DNA from: Amoebophrya sp. A120
Taxonomy: Eukaryota; Sar; Dinophyceae; Syndiniales; Amoebophryaceae
Direction: 5' to 3'
Length of the DNA: 64,000 nucleotides
NCBI GenBank assembly: GCA_905178155.1
Contig: CAJINV010000009.1
Location: 3,723,556-3,787,555 of the forward strand
Shown: piece after piece, positions 30,312-42,081 of the stretch
How the letters are laid out: each line of letters opens with the position of its first letter
Position numbering within the stretch: position 1 is the stretch's first letter
Translations under genes and position numbers: made by a program
Notes under the pieces: generated by a model
Databases searched by the model: none
Told to the model about the DNA's origin: nothing
The model's input: the letters and a program-made list of their open reading frames with translations, nothing else

Positions 30312-33300
30312 ATGACGAGTTTTGACGCGTGGACCCGTGTCTCCTGGCACGAATTGAAGGCGGAGCTACTCGAGAAAGTTTGTCATGCCGATAGTACAAA
30401 ACAAGGCCAACATCAAACTTCTCCACCCCCGTTCGTCTTCGACGAAGCGAAAGCAAAGGAGGAATACGAGAAGCTCCAGCAAGAATTCGAAACGTTAATC
30501 AACGAGGACGACGAGCAGAAATGGCTTTCCAAAACCGCCCAATCCGGAACCATGCAGGATCGAATCGAAGCCTTGTCGGCGAAGGTACTTTTTGTTTTTA
30601 GCTCATGTATGATGATACATGATAGAATTGGTGCGAATTATGCGTACTATGATATGCGATCTAGACCACCAACTTGTTGATGTTCTACTCCAACTGCATT
30701 TTGTGGGAGGAAGGAGAAGGTTCCTGAAGTGCAACGGTCTTGTAGCGATTTATTGTCGACGTAAAAATATTTGTAGCACATGCAGCATGAATTGAGTTTA
30801 ACAAGATGCCGCGGAATGAACGGAATGAAAATCCGAATCTTCCTATGCCAAAATTTTCAAATCAAAAACCACAAAGATCCGCCTCTGTCCGCTGTTCGCC
30901 CTGCCGCATTTGAAATCCCTTGTCGGGCTTTGCAACAAGAAGGGCAAGCAGGAGGCTATTTTCGCGATGGACGCTTTGCTCCCACTATTCGCCCACGATG
31001 ACGTGCTGCCTGGAGACCGAAATTTGGAATTCTGGCACGAAATGGTCCGAAAGGTGGAGAAAACTTGTTCTATGGTGCACCAGCGGGGTAGCACTGGAAA
31101 GACAAAGAAGGGGAAGGGCAAGGGAAAGCAACAAGGACAAGGCCAAGAAGATGCGGAAGTCGATGTAGATTCCACAGCAAACGATAAGAAATTATTATCC
31201 AAGAAGCAACAGCAAAACAAGAAGAACGCCAAAAACTATGCTGAACAACAAAAAGCGGCCCAGGAACACCTCGAAATGCACAATAAGCTCCAGATCTTAT
31301 TCTATTTCGAGGAATCTCTGAAAATCGCTTACACGGCGTTTCTCCAGGCGGTTATCACGGGCACGCAGCAAACCTCGGATAAGCAACACCTTCATTTCAA
31401 GAAGAAGTGCTTGAATCACCTGACCAACTGTTTGATTCAGAAGCCGGAGCAGGAGCACCTGATTCTGGAGAAACTGGTGAACAAGTTTGGTGACAAGTAT
31501 CCGGGAAAAAACACCCATCCACATCCAATCTGTCATGCAAAACATACATAAAATCCCGCGCCAGTCATGTGAAAAATGGATGGGGATGGTTTTTTTTCTG
31601 TGGATAGCAAGTCGGTCAACACCAGCCTCTTGCCGATCTTGCTCCGCAACATTCTGGAAAAGCAGCCGGAGATGAAATTGGTGCTGTTTCGGGAAGTGTA
31701 CCGGTTTATGAAGGCCAAATGCCTGGAGCAGGAACAGGAAAAGGAAAAAATCCGGCGGGAAATGCTAGAAAGCAGGAAGAACATGGCAAGTTCCGGTGGC
31801 CAAAAACAGAATCCAGCATCGAGGTCCTCCAAAAGGGCGAAAGTGCAGAAGCAAAATCTCGTGCGGAAGCTGGCAACCATGCAAACGGACAGTGACGGCG
31901 CATGCTCGCTCTACGCCGCGACACTGTTTTTGACCGAGATACGCCTAGATTCGCGGTTTGATCTGGAGATGGCATATCCTGAGTAAAAACGTACCCACAC
32001 CAGAGTCAGGATGAGGATTTTACAACACAAACCTAGGAGTTTTGTGAGTCACACATGACAAGTTGCACTATGCAGTGTAGTGCAGGTTAGCAAGTGCAGC
32101 CGCATCACAGATTCATCTGCTCATCCTGTTCACAGCATCACAAATTCCAAAACACGACTGGAAATGGCTCTCATGGGGATGCGCATTACAAGTCTTCCTG
32201 TCTTTGCAAATCTGCATTACAACTCTGGCGTGGGTACGTTTTTACTCAGGATATGGCACTGCAGCTGGTCAATTGCTTTGTCGAAATGTTGTCGACGCAA
32301 CTAACAGGGACGACAAACAAGAAAAGTGGACGAAATTTTTACACAACTGCTTCGTCAAGAAGCACCACGGGCGCTGCCTTTGGAGAGGATCAGAGCACCA
32401 CCACCGGTAACAAGCTGAACCCCAATGCGCCAGCATTTGGTGGTGGTGCCGCTGGCGCTGCCTCTTCTTCGAAGCTGGTTCGCTGCTTGCTGACGGGACT
32501 GAAAAGGTCTTTGCCGTACTTGTCGCCCGAGGTCGACTTAACCCTATTCGACAGCATGCTGGACACGCTGTTTCAGACCTGCCACTCGGAGCTCACCGGC
32601 TTCAATTGCCGAGTCACGTTGCTTATGCAGTGAAAGAGTATCGTACTAGTATAAATTGCATTACTATCCAAGAAAAAAACGTTGTTAGTGTAAATTTGTG
32701 ATGCGCAACATGCAAGATGATTGCGTCTGTCATGCTTGGCATGCGTCGTGGGGTCCATTAAAGGGCGTTTTCACGTACTATCTGCGCATGACAGGTTTTT
32801 GCTGTCATGCCAGACAAATTTGTAATGCTGTTCCTCCAAAAAAGTTACACCTACAATGTTTTTTTCTTGGATAATTACAAATTGACTTAGCATCACAAAG
32901 TAAATTTGTAATGCGGATTTGCCTTAACAAGAAAAAGATTTGTAATGCATAAACGCAATTAGTACGTGTGCGATACTTTTGCACGGGATATTGCTGAGTC
33001 TTTTGAAAAAAATCATCGTCATGCGACTGAAGAGCAGCAGCACAGGAACTGCATCAAGTGGGAAAAATAATTCTACTACTTCGACAGGACAAGAACCTCC
33101 GCAGCAAAAGGGAACAAGACACAAGAAGAAAAGCAAAGCAGCTACTAGTACCGATAGCGACGCCAACGCGAAGATCATGAATAAAGTAGATGCTGACCAC
33201 GAACTACAGGACGTCGAATTGCAAAGGGAAAAGCTGTGGCCGCGCTACTACCGACTTCTTTACGAGCAGTTGCGGCATTTCTGCATTCTGCACACCAGCA

Positions 33301-35949
33301 ACCAGATGGAGCTACGGACGCTACTGGACACGGACGTTTGTGTAGGATTTGGTGCAAGAAGTGCTGGTGCAACTTCTGCAACTACACCGAACGCAGCACA
33401 GGACTCAACTTCGACGAAAGCCTCTCTCCTCCGCCGGTACCTTCAGCTCGCCATCCACCTCGGTCAGCCGGCCGCTGCGGTGCACGCGAAACAGCTGTTG
33501 GCGTCGAGTGCTTTTCTTGCGGAGTCAGCTTCATGGTTTTCGTCGAATGTTGGCGGTGTACCAAGAACAGCGGATGCAGGTGGGCCAGCTGCTGCCAGAA
33601 CAGAGTCTAAATCGACAGGACGAGAAGCCGCTCCCGCAGGAGAAGAGGAAAAAACCGCCGCAGGCAAGGAAAACGAACAAGGCGAAGAAGACAAAGACAC
33701 CACCTATGACCTGCAGAAGCGGGATCCTCGCTATACCAACGCGGGAAAGACGATGAGCGAAGCCGAAATGAAAACCTGGTGGGAGCAGCACTTCTTCAGA
33801 AAACACGTAGACCCAGTCGTGGTCGTATCAAATGTAAAAATGTCTGGGTCTGGAAGAATGCAAGTTTGTCATGCTAATTTTGGATTCTAGAAAAATCTGT
33901 ATTGCATGACCAGCAAGAGGAGCCCAGTTTCTGCTACGCGGGGAGGCCATTTGTTATGCGGAATAGGCATCAAGAAGCACTCAGAAAATCTGTGATGCCA
34001 GGGAATACATCACAGACGTCACGGGCCAGGTAAAATCTGCATGACAAGTTCGCATTCTTCCAGACCCAGACATTTTTACACTTGATAGGTCGGTGGACAC
34101 GATAAAACGACCAAGCGAAAGGACCACTACACGACGAACTCTGTGATGCAAGAGTTCCTAGAGACCGCTTGCTCGGATCGCAAATTCCTCGACTACGTTG
34201 CCGGTGTGATTCTGGAGGAGGAAAAGAAAGATAAAACGTCTGGTAAAAATATCAATTGCAAAAATGTCTGGGCGTGGAACATTGGAACTTGTGATGCTAA
34301 CTTTGAACCCTAAAAAAATCTGTATTGCATGACCAGCAAGAGGAGTCCAGTTTGTGCTATGCGGGCAGGGCATTTGTCACGCGGAGTAGGCATCAGGAAG
34401 CCCTCTAAAAATCTGCGATGCTACGTCGTGCATTACAGGCGTCCTGGGTCAAACAAAATATGCATGACAAACCCGGCAACATTCCAGACCCAGACACTTT
34501 TGCTTTTGATAAAAAATTCTGCTGGCACGCAAAAGATGAACAAAAGTGTACTGCAAATCTCCGAAGCGGCCAACCACAAATTTTTGGCGCACAAGTTTTT
34601 GAAGAAACTGAGTGCGAAGGAGATTTCACAGGCTGCTGCAAAGAAACGAGACGATGGCGATGATGATGATTATGGATGTGTCAGGTTTGAAATCGTCAAA
34701 GTTGAAATAGTTTGCCATGCATAAAACGGATACCAGTTAGACCTACAGTTTGTAGTCGGTGCATGACAAACTTTCCCGGTCCTGGAAGCGAGTCTGTCAT
34801 GCGGTTTAGGGAAAAATAGCTGCCTTCTGTCATGCTAGTTAGCAGTCCAACTTTTGACCCTTACCAGGACTATAATCTGCCCCCCGTGGGTCCTTTGCAA
34901 TAGAGTCACTTTTTGTCTCGCATTTTATGCATTACAAATTATTTCAACTTTGACGATTTCAAACCTGACGCTTCCATAATGATTACGACGAAGACGAGGC
35001 CGACAAATTTTTCGACGAATACCTGGAGAAACAGATGCCGCCAGACGAAGACGAGGATGAAGATCCCTTTTCCGACTTCTCTGCCGACGAGGCTGGATCG
35101 GACATGGAATGTTCTGCATCAGAGGATGGCGGGGATAGAGTTGTCGATGAGGCTGCTGATAGCGATGGCGAGGCTGATGCTGAGGCGGGTGATGCGGAAA
35201 TTATAGATTCTGGTGACCACAGCGAAGGAGATGATGAAGATGATGATGATGAAGAACGAGAAGATTCGGCTGCAGACGTCGGAGCAGCAGGCGGTGAGGA
35301 CACGTCTGAAAGGATGATGCTCGGAGCTGGATCTACTTCCGACGAGGGTTTTTCCGACACCGACCTGGATTTTGACATGGGCGAGGACGAAGAGGACGAC
35401 GGCAATATGAAATCAACGAAGAAAAGCAAAAATGCAAAGAAGAAGAACAAAAGCAAAGCAGCCGACACTTCTACTCTCTCGAATAAAGAAGAAGTCTCGA
35501 AAAGGAAAGCGAAGAAGCGGCAGCGGGAGGAGATATCAACTGTAAAAATGTCTGGGTCTGGAAGAATCCAACTTGTCATGCTGATTTTGGATTGTAAGAA
35601 AATCTGTATTGCATGAGTAGCAAAGGGACTGTAATTTTTGCTACGCGGAGAGGGCATTTGTCATGCGGGATAGGCATCGCGAGGCCCTCAAAAAATAAAA
35701 ATCTGTGATGCTAGGGCATGCATCACAGACACCATGGCCCACGCCCAGGCAAAACGTGCATGACAAGTCTCAGAATCTTCCAGACCCAGACACTTTTACA
35801 TTTGATAGGAGAGAGAGTTGGAAAAATTGGATCCGGAAATTCGGGAAAAGGTGAAGAAAGCCCGGAAGTTAGTGAAGAGCTTGGGAAGCAGCTCTGGCGT
35901 CAGCGCTTTTGCCAGTGCAGAGGACTTTGAGGAGTTTCTGGATGTTTAG
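30312..35949 (+). CDS. NOC1: Noc1/Mak21 (CEBPZ) ribosome-biogenesis factor, 7 introners plus one nested
   Basis: Start ATG 30312, stop TAG 35947-35949; 1149 residues after removing seven introners (one carrying a second inside) and a GT-AG intron. The CBF/Mak21 family is recognised by DRIEALSAKIRLCPLFALPHLKSLVGLCNKKGKQEAIFAMDAL, the FYFEESLKIAYTAFLQA helix, KKKCLNHLTNCLIQKPEQEHLILEKLVNKFGDK, RYYRLLYEQL, and the signature YDLQKRDPRYTNAGKT followed by WWEQHFFRKHVDPVVV. An Asp/Glu-rich stretch (about residues 920-1040) and a Lys-rich nucleolar-type tail end in GVSAFASAEDFEEFLDV, the usual C-terminus. In other eukaryotes Noc1 works with Noc2 in early 60S pre-ribosome assembly in the nucleolus. 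Extra Ser/Thr/Ala-rich loops make it longer than usual. Confidence 0.92.
30585..30876 (+). other. ordinary GT-AG intron
   Basis: 292 bp, AT-rich, starts GTACTT and ends CACAAAG. No TIR, TSD or introner motif. Removal gives ALSAK followed by IRLCP, as the Noc1 family requires. Confidence 0.85.
31498..31606 (+). mobile_element. introner, family F
   Basis: 109 bp, the shortest in the window; TSD ACAAG/GCAAG (one mismatch). Removal joins KFGDK to SVNTS inside the conserved domain. Confidence 0.93.
31975..32253 (+). mobile_element. introner, family D (type example)
   Basis: 279 bp, TSD TGGCA on both sides. The TIR is TATCCTGAGTAAAAACGTAC. It is nearly identical in layout to the copy at 45327 in the desaturase gene. 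Removal joins DLEMA to LQLVN. Confidence 0.95.
32624..32990 (+). mobile_element. introner, family C, containing a nested family J element
   Basis: 367 bp, TSD TTGCT on both sides. Subtracting the nested element and its TSD leaves 153 bp, the standard family C length. Removal joins CRVTL to LSLLK. Confidence 0.95.
32665..32873 (+). mobile_element. introner, family J, nested
   Basis: 209 bp, inserted in the left half of a family C introner with its own TSD ATTAC on both sides. Its length equals that of the family J copy at 20720. Confidence 0.95.
33826..34087 (+). mobile_element. introner, family A
   Basis: 262 bp, TSD GGTCG on both sides. Removal joins DPVVV to GGHDK. Confidence 0.95.
34250..34511 (+). 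mobile_element. introner, family A
   Basis: 262 bp, TSD AAAAA on both sides, so insertion does not need GC-rich target DNA. Removal joins KTSGK to NSAGT. Confidence 0.94.
34671..34978 (+). mobile_element. introner, family B
   Basis: 308 bp, TSD ATGAT on both sides, inside an Asp run. Removal joins GDDDD to YDEDE. Confidence 0.94.
35534..35807 (+). mobile_element. introner, family A
   Basis: 274 bp, TSD GGAGA on both sides. Removal joins KRQREE to RELEK. Confidence 0.95.
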
Positions 35950-36522
35950 AAGCGGTGGAATTTTATTTAGTTGTGCTCATCTAGAAGTACCAACGTCGTC
36001 GCGCGCGAATAATGATGAAGCACCAAAATCAAAATGAGCACTCTTCTGATTCTGACATGCATTGATTTAACGTCTTTAACAATACGGGTAGTGTAGCTGC
36101 GGAATAACGCAGTGGTTGCTGTGCTTGCGGCCGTTGTGTTGTGGACTACAAGCACGACCGTACATCTTTTAGTTGTGCTAAATTTTATTCGTTCTCTTTC
36201 GTGCACCGAGAGAAACAAGAGAGATCAAAAACACCGGAATGGAGCAAGCAGAGCCAGAGCGTCTGTCGGTAAGAATGAGGCGAAGCGAGGTGTTGTCCTT
36301 GTGTGCATTGTCTCCGCGTTTGGGAGTGAGCGAGCGCGGCTTTTATAGGAATCATGATCTTCCGGATCGTTTATTTCAAAGCGGTTGTAGAAGACTCGTG
36401 GCAGGCAATGGCAAATTGCTTTGATTATAGAACAAGAACTCTCAGAAACTAATACTACCTAGGTTGGTAGCTGAAGCCGATGAAACAGTAACGACATTTT
36501 CTAGCAACTCCGCAACATTAAG
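35950..36522. other. intergenic, nothing recognised
   Basis: The shortest gap in the array (573 bp). No introner or promoter element recognised. Confidence 0.6.
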
Positions 36523-39500
36523 ATGGAGCCTACCGTGCCAACATCGTCTGGCGCGGCCGTCGTGCTGCCGCAAGCGCAACCGGCACCCGCCGACGGCGCA
36601 CCACCTCTACTTGCCGCCGCCAGCACCTCCGCCTACCCAACGCCCCGTACGAAGTTGGCGAATGAAGTGGTATATGCATTGCAAGTATGTCATTGTCAGT
36701 CTGCTGGGTCTGAAAACATGTAAACTTCTGATGGTGCGCATTTGAGACCAGAAAAAAATCTGTCATGAATGGACCGCAAAAGTTACATACTCATTTCTTG
36801 TCGCCCAAAGATAGGGGGAACTTGTCATGCGGATTAGACATGATCGCCTAACCTGCTCAAAACCTGTGTTGCTAGGATTTGCATGCCAGACCCTCTGCGT
36901 CATGCACAAACAGCATGACACAACTCTTCCAGGCCCAGACATATTTGCCCTTGATATGGTAAGCGATTTACTCGAGCCGTTTCACGGAAAACATGAAGAA
37001 GTCACGGACCAACTTCAGGTTTCGACGCCGAGAGGTGAAGGAGGTGTTGCAGCTGCTGCTGCTCAAAGAGAGCAAGCGCAAATCGACCAGATGCAACAAA
37101 TGTACGACGAGGAAAACGAAGTCAACATCAGCGCGTTCTTTTCCGAGACCGCGGCCGCGGCACAGCAACTAGGAGAACTACAGGGGCGGGCCAACATTGT
37201 TCCTGGGCCGCTGAAGTTGGCCGGAGCGGGAACTACCCCGCCGTTTATTTTGCATATGGAGGTGTCAGAATCGAAATTACAAAATCTAAATGATTTGTCA
37301 TGCATAAGGTGGATGCCAGTTGGAACCCAGTTTCCAAGTGGCGCATCACAAACTCTGGTGGTGCCTAAATCCAGTTTGTAATGCTGTTTAGGCAAAGAAG
37401 ACAGATTCTCTGATGCTGCTTTAGCAGCTCGAGCTATAACCTCAAACAGGCTTACAATCGGCCCCACGTGCCTGCTCTGCAACACACGTATTTCGCGTCG
37501 TGCATTTTATGCATCACAAATTTTTCGATTTTGTCAATTTCGATCCTGACATTTCTACATTGCAGCAAGTCGGCGCCGGCGGTGGATCCAGCAGCACCAC
37601 ACCAAGAACCGCAATCTCCGCAGCGGCCGGGGGTGGTGGAGGTGGGCCTCCACCAAATACGGAGGAGGAGCAGATGCTTTCCGACAGCACATCAGGCGCT
37701 CTGTCTATCGAAGAAAAAAACTACTGTGTTAGAAGTGTAGGGGGCGTCTGCGGGTGTTGACAGCAGCACAAATTTGTTCTGCATGACAAAGAAATCCTGT
37801 CATGCGCAGCTAGTTGTACGTGAAATAAACACGAGACATGAAATTATATATAGGACGGCATGGCCGCTGGCTAGCATGACAAGTGTAGTAAAGAACTGTG
37901 TTGCGTGCCCATGCTACTTTGCGTGACAGATTTACAGCAACACATTTTTTTTTTGCATACTGTCCGGCTCGAAGCGAGTTTCGTTTTCTCAACAAGACCT
38001 GGACCAGGCGGACTTGCGACAGAGGAGCCGGAGCGCCGGGAGTGGACGAGTTGGTCTCGGTCAACAAGGAACCAGCATGAGCAGTCCCTCCAGCAAAGCG
38101 GCCAGAGCTTTGGCCAAAGGCGACATCGCGGGGTACTTGAGTTCGATTCGGGGCAAGGAACGCAGTGTGTTCAACGGTTTGTCGCAAGTAGGTCGACTTC
38201 CTGCAGGTGCTGGAGCAGCTTCATCGCGGAAGGTCGGCGTGGCCGGGAAGCAACAGATGAACAAGTCGCCTCAACAGCGGGCGCAGCAAAGTAGACCCGA
38301 GGGAGAAGCACAGCAGCAAGAGCAGGACCTTGTGTTCTTGCAACAGGGCGGTGGAGACCTCCGCGACGACGATGTTAATGACAACGAATTCACAGAACAG
38401 ATGGAGCAACAAATGTTGGCAGACGAACAATACGATGAGTACGAAGTAGCAGCTCCCTCTCCCTCCTGTCGCAAGTTGTTTGACCAGCTGGTGCAGCAGA
38501 AAATCCACTACCCGACGAAACTAAAATCAAAAAAATTGAAAACAGACCACGACCACCCTTACCTGTCGCGGGGTGTCTATGGGAGTGTCAGGATCGAAAT
38601 CGTCAAAGTTGAAATTATAGTTTGTCATGCATAAAACCGATACCAGTCGGGCGCCCCCCCACTTATCAAGCGGCGCATGACAAATTTTCCGAGCACCGGA
38701 ATCCAATTTGTCAAGCGGTTTGGGCACAGAAGACTGCTTTGGTCATGCTACTTTCGCAGCTTCATTTCAAACCCTAAACAGGCACACAATCGGCTTCGCT
38801 TGCCATTCCGGGAAGACAGGCACTTCATGCCTGGCGTTTTATGCATGACAAATCATTTCAACTTTGTCGATTTCAAGCCTGACGCCTCCATAGTGTCAAC
38901 GTCCTGTGGTGCAAACCAGAATACGACAGTAAGAAAACCTATCCACAAAAAAATCCGCATCGTCCCCATCCAATTTGCCATGCAGAACATGCATAAAGTC
39001 TTGGGCTTGTCATGCAAAAAACGGATAGGGAAGATGTTTCTTTTTCTGTGGATAAAACTGTCGGGCTCGGGTGGTCGCAAACGATGGGACGGGAGAAACC
39101 TCCGAAGGGACGAGGAAGCGCTGCGTTGGTACCATCGATGAGCAACAACTTCGCAGGAGCACCTGGTGTAGTTGGAATGAATACCGCGGGTACTAGCAGA
39201 CAGAGTTACAACAACACAAATTTTAGCAGCAACAGTGCCCAACTCCGACAGCTCTCCAACGCGTTCTCGCGAGGCGGTAGTGCAACTTCATCTAGCACTG
39301 GGACGAACAGAGCCGCCTCGATCTCCGCGAGTATCCAGGCGTTGCAAAGCGGACGGTTTCTAACTCCCTGCGGCACGAAAAACGTGCTTGGGTGCAGAGC
39401 CACGACTGGAGGACATCAACATCCTCAAAATAATAGTGCGGTGGTGTGGGATCTGAAGACTTTTCCACTCCCAGGCGCTTTGGCGGACCTGATCGAACTT

Positions 39501-42081
39501 GACGAGGTTGTATGAAAGTGCACAACTCCCCCTCCCCCTCGTTTGTATTGCATGAACAGCAATACAAACGTCAGCAAGAACACAGGTTTTGCATGACAAA
39601 TTTTGACAGAAGTGTAGAAGTGCTACTTCGGCTGCCCGAACTTGTCATGCAGACAGTGCCGAGAGACAAAGGATGAGTTTGGTATTTTGCATGACAAACG
39701 AGGGGGAGGGGGAGTTGTGCACTCTCATAGGTTGCCGTGAAGATCACATTGAATACGACCCTCAATACGGCAGTTTCGACATCGAAAACGTATCAAATGC
39801 AAAAATGTCTGGGTCTGGAAGGATCCGGCGAACTTGTGATGCGCATTTTGGAACACAGAAAAATCTCTCATGCATAGGTAGCAACAGCTGCCCACTTGCT
39901 GTCACCAACATGGGGGATTTCTCATGCGGGCTCGGCATTGCGGAAGCTTCTCGAAACCTGTGATGCTAGAGCTTCCATGCCAAACCTTCTGCGTCATGCA
40001 AAAACAGCATGAATCTTCCAGACCCAGACATTTCTACATTTGATAAAACGGGAGCTGGCACAAGCACCTGTTTAGTCGCAGACAGCACCTCCTCCAGGCT
40101 GCTGCTCAGAACAACAACAACTTCCGCCAACTATACTACGAGCGGAAGTAGTAGACCCGGTAGTGCTCCTACGGGAGGCGGAGGATTATATGGAAAAGCA
40201 ACCGCATATGGAAGCGTCAGGTTTGAAATCGACAAAGTTGAAATGATTTGTCATGCATAAAATGCAAGGCATGAATTGCCTGTCTTGCCGGGATGGCAAA
40301 TGAGGCAGATTGTGAGCCTGTTTAGGGTTTGGGATAGAGCTGCTAAAGGAGCATGACAAAAGCAGTTTTCTGTGCCCAAACAGCATGACAAATTGGATTC
40401 CGGTGCTCCGAAAATTTGTCATGCGCCGCTTGGAAAATCATGGGCTTCCAACTGGTATCCATTTTATGCATGACAAACCATTTAAACTTTGTCGATTTCA
40501 AACCTGACACTTCCATACCGCACAACTCGCAGATCAGTCCAGCACCGACGATGTCTTATTACAATGAAAAATGCCCCCACCCCCGAACTTGAAAGCATTT
40601 GTATTGCAAATCTTTCCAAATGAAACATTCGCCCTCTTGCGTGTATCAGCATCACAGATTTCCGATCGTGAATAGCAAAAATTTGTATTGCAAAATATCC
40701 CAGCAAGAGCGGCGCTTGTCATGCAAGCGATGCGAAACACGACTCGAATCTGCATCAGAAAGATTCGTACTCCTTTCATGCATGACAAAAAGCTTTCATT
40801 TGGAAACTTCGCATCACAAATTCTTGCAATTTCAGGGGTGGGGGGCGTTTTTCAATTTGATATGTCTTGATGGGAATTCTGGACGAAAACAAATCGAACA
40901 AGGAAGTCGATGGCGACGACGTTTTTGTCTTGCAGTTGACAAGCAACGTCCGCGAAGATGATACCGCTCCCTCCTCATCCACGTCGGGTTTTTTAGCAGG
41001 AGGAAGAAATAAGCCACCCACGACATCATCATCGAGCATGGTCAGAGGCAAACCGTCCTCACAGATGAGCCACCTGAATAAAGACGCGATCCGAATTATC
41101 CTGAGTAAAAACTACGTCCCCACCTCGTCCCCAGAGTCAAGATGGGAATTTTGCAACACAGATCCAGAAGCTCTGGCCGTTGTGCTGCATGACAAATTCC
41201 GGTCAGTAGTGTAGTGGTGTTTGGCTAGTGAAGCCGCATCACAAATAAATCTAGCTCCGCATCCTGATCGGAGCATGACAAAGTCCCAGACAGCATGACA
41301 CAATGCTCCGCGACCTCATGGGGCTGCGCATTAGAAACACTTTAAGCATGCAGATTTGCATGACAGCGCTGGGGTGCAGCTGGGGACGTTTTTTCCCCGG
41401 ATCCGAATCCGCTGCTTGAACCGGGAAGAGTTCATTCGCGAAGACGAGGGCGGCGTGTACGTTTTAACACCGCTGGAAACCCGCGCGACTTGCTTTTCGC
41501 TGAAGTCCGTGTTTTCATCTGGTGGTGGAGCGGCTGCGCGAGGTAGCGCAGGTGGTGCGCCAGAACGGGAAGTGGAGGAGGTGTCGATGGACCGGACGAA
41601 GCTGCTGCAGTATCCTTGGTCTTGCAGAAGTATCGTCGTGGTCGTGCAGTCGGGTATGCATGACAAATTCCTGTTTGATGAAATGACATTTGTGATGCAG
41701 TTCTTGCGTGCTACAATACTTTTGCGATGCATATGCAACACTGGCGAGCGAAGGTGCAGAGATTGGAGTCGGTGTTGGCGAAGGAGAAAGTGTATCATAC
41801 AGAAAAAAGCAGGCGCGGCGTAATTTGTAATGCAAAAAATGACTAAACAGGAATGGAAAATCTGTCATGGCCGAGCCCATAGCTAGGTTGCTGCTTCGGA
41901 TACGCAGTGTGGATTTTACTGTGCGGCGCTCACGCTCCTTCTATCCATTTTTGCATTACAAACAAAATAACCTCTGCCTCCTGCTTTATTTTTTCTGCGT
42001 GATGAAATGAAGTGCGCAAAGGCGGAAACTTGGGAACGGAATTTGCGACTGCAGTACAAGAAATTGGCTGGGCCGTCGTGA
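36523..42081 (+). CDS. unknown low-complexity protein with C-terminal coiled coil, 12 introners
   Basis: Start ATG 36523, stop TGA 42079-42081; 830 residues after removing 12 introners, no GT-AG intron. Family not recognised. Most of the chain is rich in Ser, Thr, Gly, Ala and Gln with few hydrophobic stretches. A more ordered patch reads HPYLSRGVNVLWCKPEYDSKKTVGLGWSQ; a second is SAVVWDLKTFPLPGALADLIELDEVAVKITL. Toward the end come IRCLNREEFIREDEGGVYVLTPLETRATCFSL and a coiled coil, LLQHWRAKVQRLESVLAKEKV, then NLRLQYKKLAGPS at the C-terminus. No signal peptide or membrane helix. The introner series includes one element each from two families seen nowhere else in the window (L and N). Confidence 0.8.
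36673..36956 (+). mobile_element. introner, family A (diverged)
   Basis: 284 bp, TSD TGGTA on both sides. The core TGCTGGGTCTGAAAAC is degenerate. Removal joins LANEVV to SDLLE. Confidence 0.92.
37255..37559 (+). mobile_element. introner, family B
   Basis: 305 bp, TSD TTGCA on both sides. The right end is TTTCTACA. Removal joins PPFIL to QQVGA. Confidence 0.92.
37706..37959 (+). mobile_element. introner, family J (diverged)
   Basis: 254 bp, TSD CTGTC on both sides. Removal joins TSGALS to GSKRV. Confidence 0.92.
38578..38892 (+). mobile_element. introner, family B
   Basis: 315 bp, TSD GTGTC on both sides. Removal joins YLSRGV to NVLWC. Confidence 0.95.
38940..39054 (+). mobile_element. introner, family F
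   Basis: 115 bp, TSD AAACC/AAACT (one mismatch). Removal joins YDSKKT to VGLGW. Confidence 0.93.
39511..39729 (+). mobile_element. introner, family E
   Basis: 219 bp, TSD GGTTG on both sides. Removal joins IELDEV to AVKIT. Confidence 0.95.
39791..40045 (+). mobile_element. introner, family A
   Basis: 255 bp, TSD AAACG on both sides. Removal joins AVSTSKT to GAGTS. Confidence 0.94.
40207..40517 (+). mobile_element. introner, family B (type example)
   Basis: 311 bp, TSD CCGCA on both sides. The TIR is TATGGAAGCGTCAGGTTTGA. The interior is inverted relative to the copy at 8040. Removal joins YGKATA to QLADQ. Confidence 0.95.
40557..40862 (+). mobile_element. introner, family L (singleton)
   Basis: 306 bp, TSD TGTCT on both sides. 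The TIR is TATTACAATGAAAAATGCCC followed by a CCACCCCC tract. Removal joins SSTDDV to LMGIL. Confidence 0.93.
41097..41403 (+). mobile_element. introner, family D
   Basis: 307 bp, TSD CGAAT on both sides. The right end is GGATC instead of GGATA. Removal joins NKDAIR to IRCLN. Confidence 0.92.
41611..41733 (+). mobile_element. introner, family C (short)
   Basis: 123 bp, TSD TGCAG/TGCAA (one mismatch). It is about 30 bp shorter than the family norm. Removal joins RTKLLQ to HWRAK. Confidence 0.9.
41793..42004 (+). mobile_element. introner, family N (singleton)
   Basis: 212 bp, TSD AAGTG/AAATG (one mismatch). Left end TATCATACAGAAAAAAGCAG, right end CTGCGTGATG. Removal joins LAKEKV to KCAKA and restores the stop 77 bp further on. 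Confidence 0.87.

Noticed and set aside
34983-35657. 224-codon Ser-rich ORF on the - strand
   Set aside because: It is the antisense shadow of the Asp/Glu-rich part of the Noc1 gene.
38130-38160. tRNA box-B-like GAGTTCGATTC
   Set aside because: It lies in an open coding frame (YLSSIRGKERS) with no cloverleaf around it.
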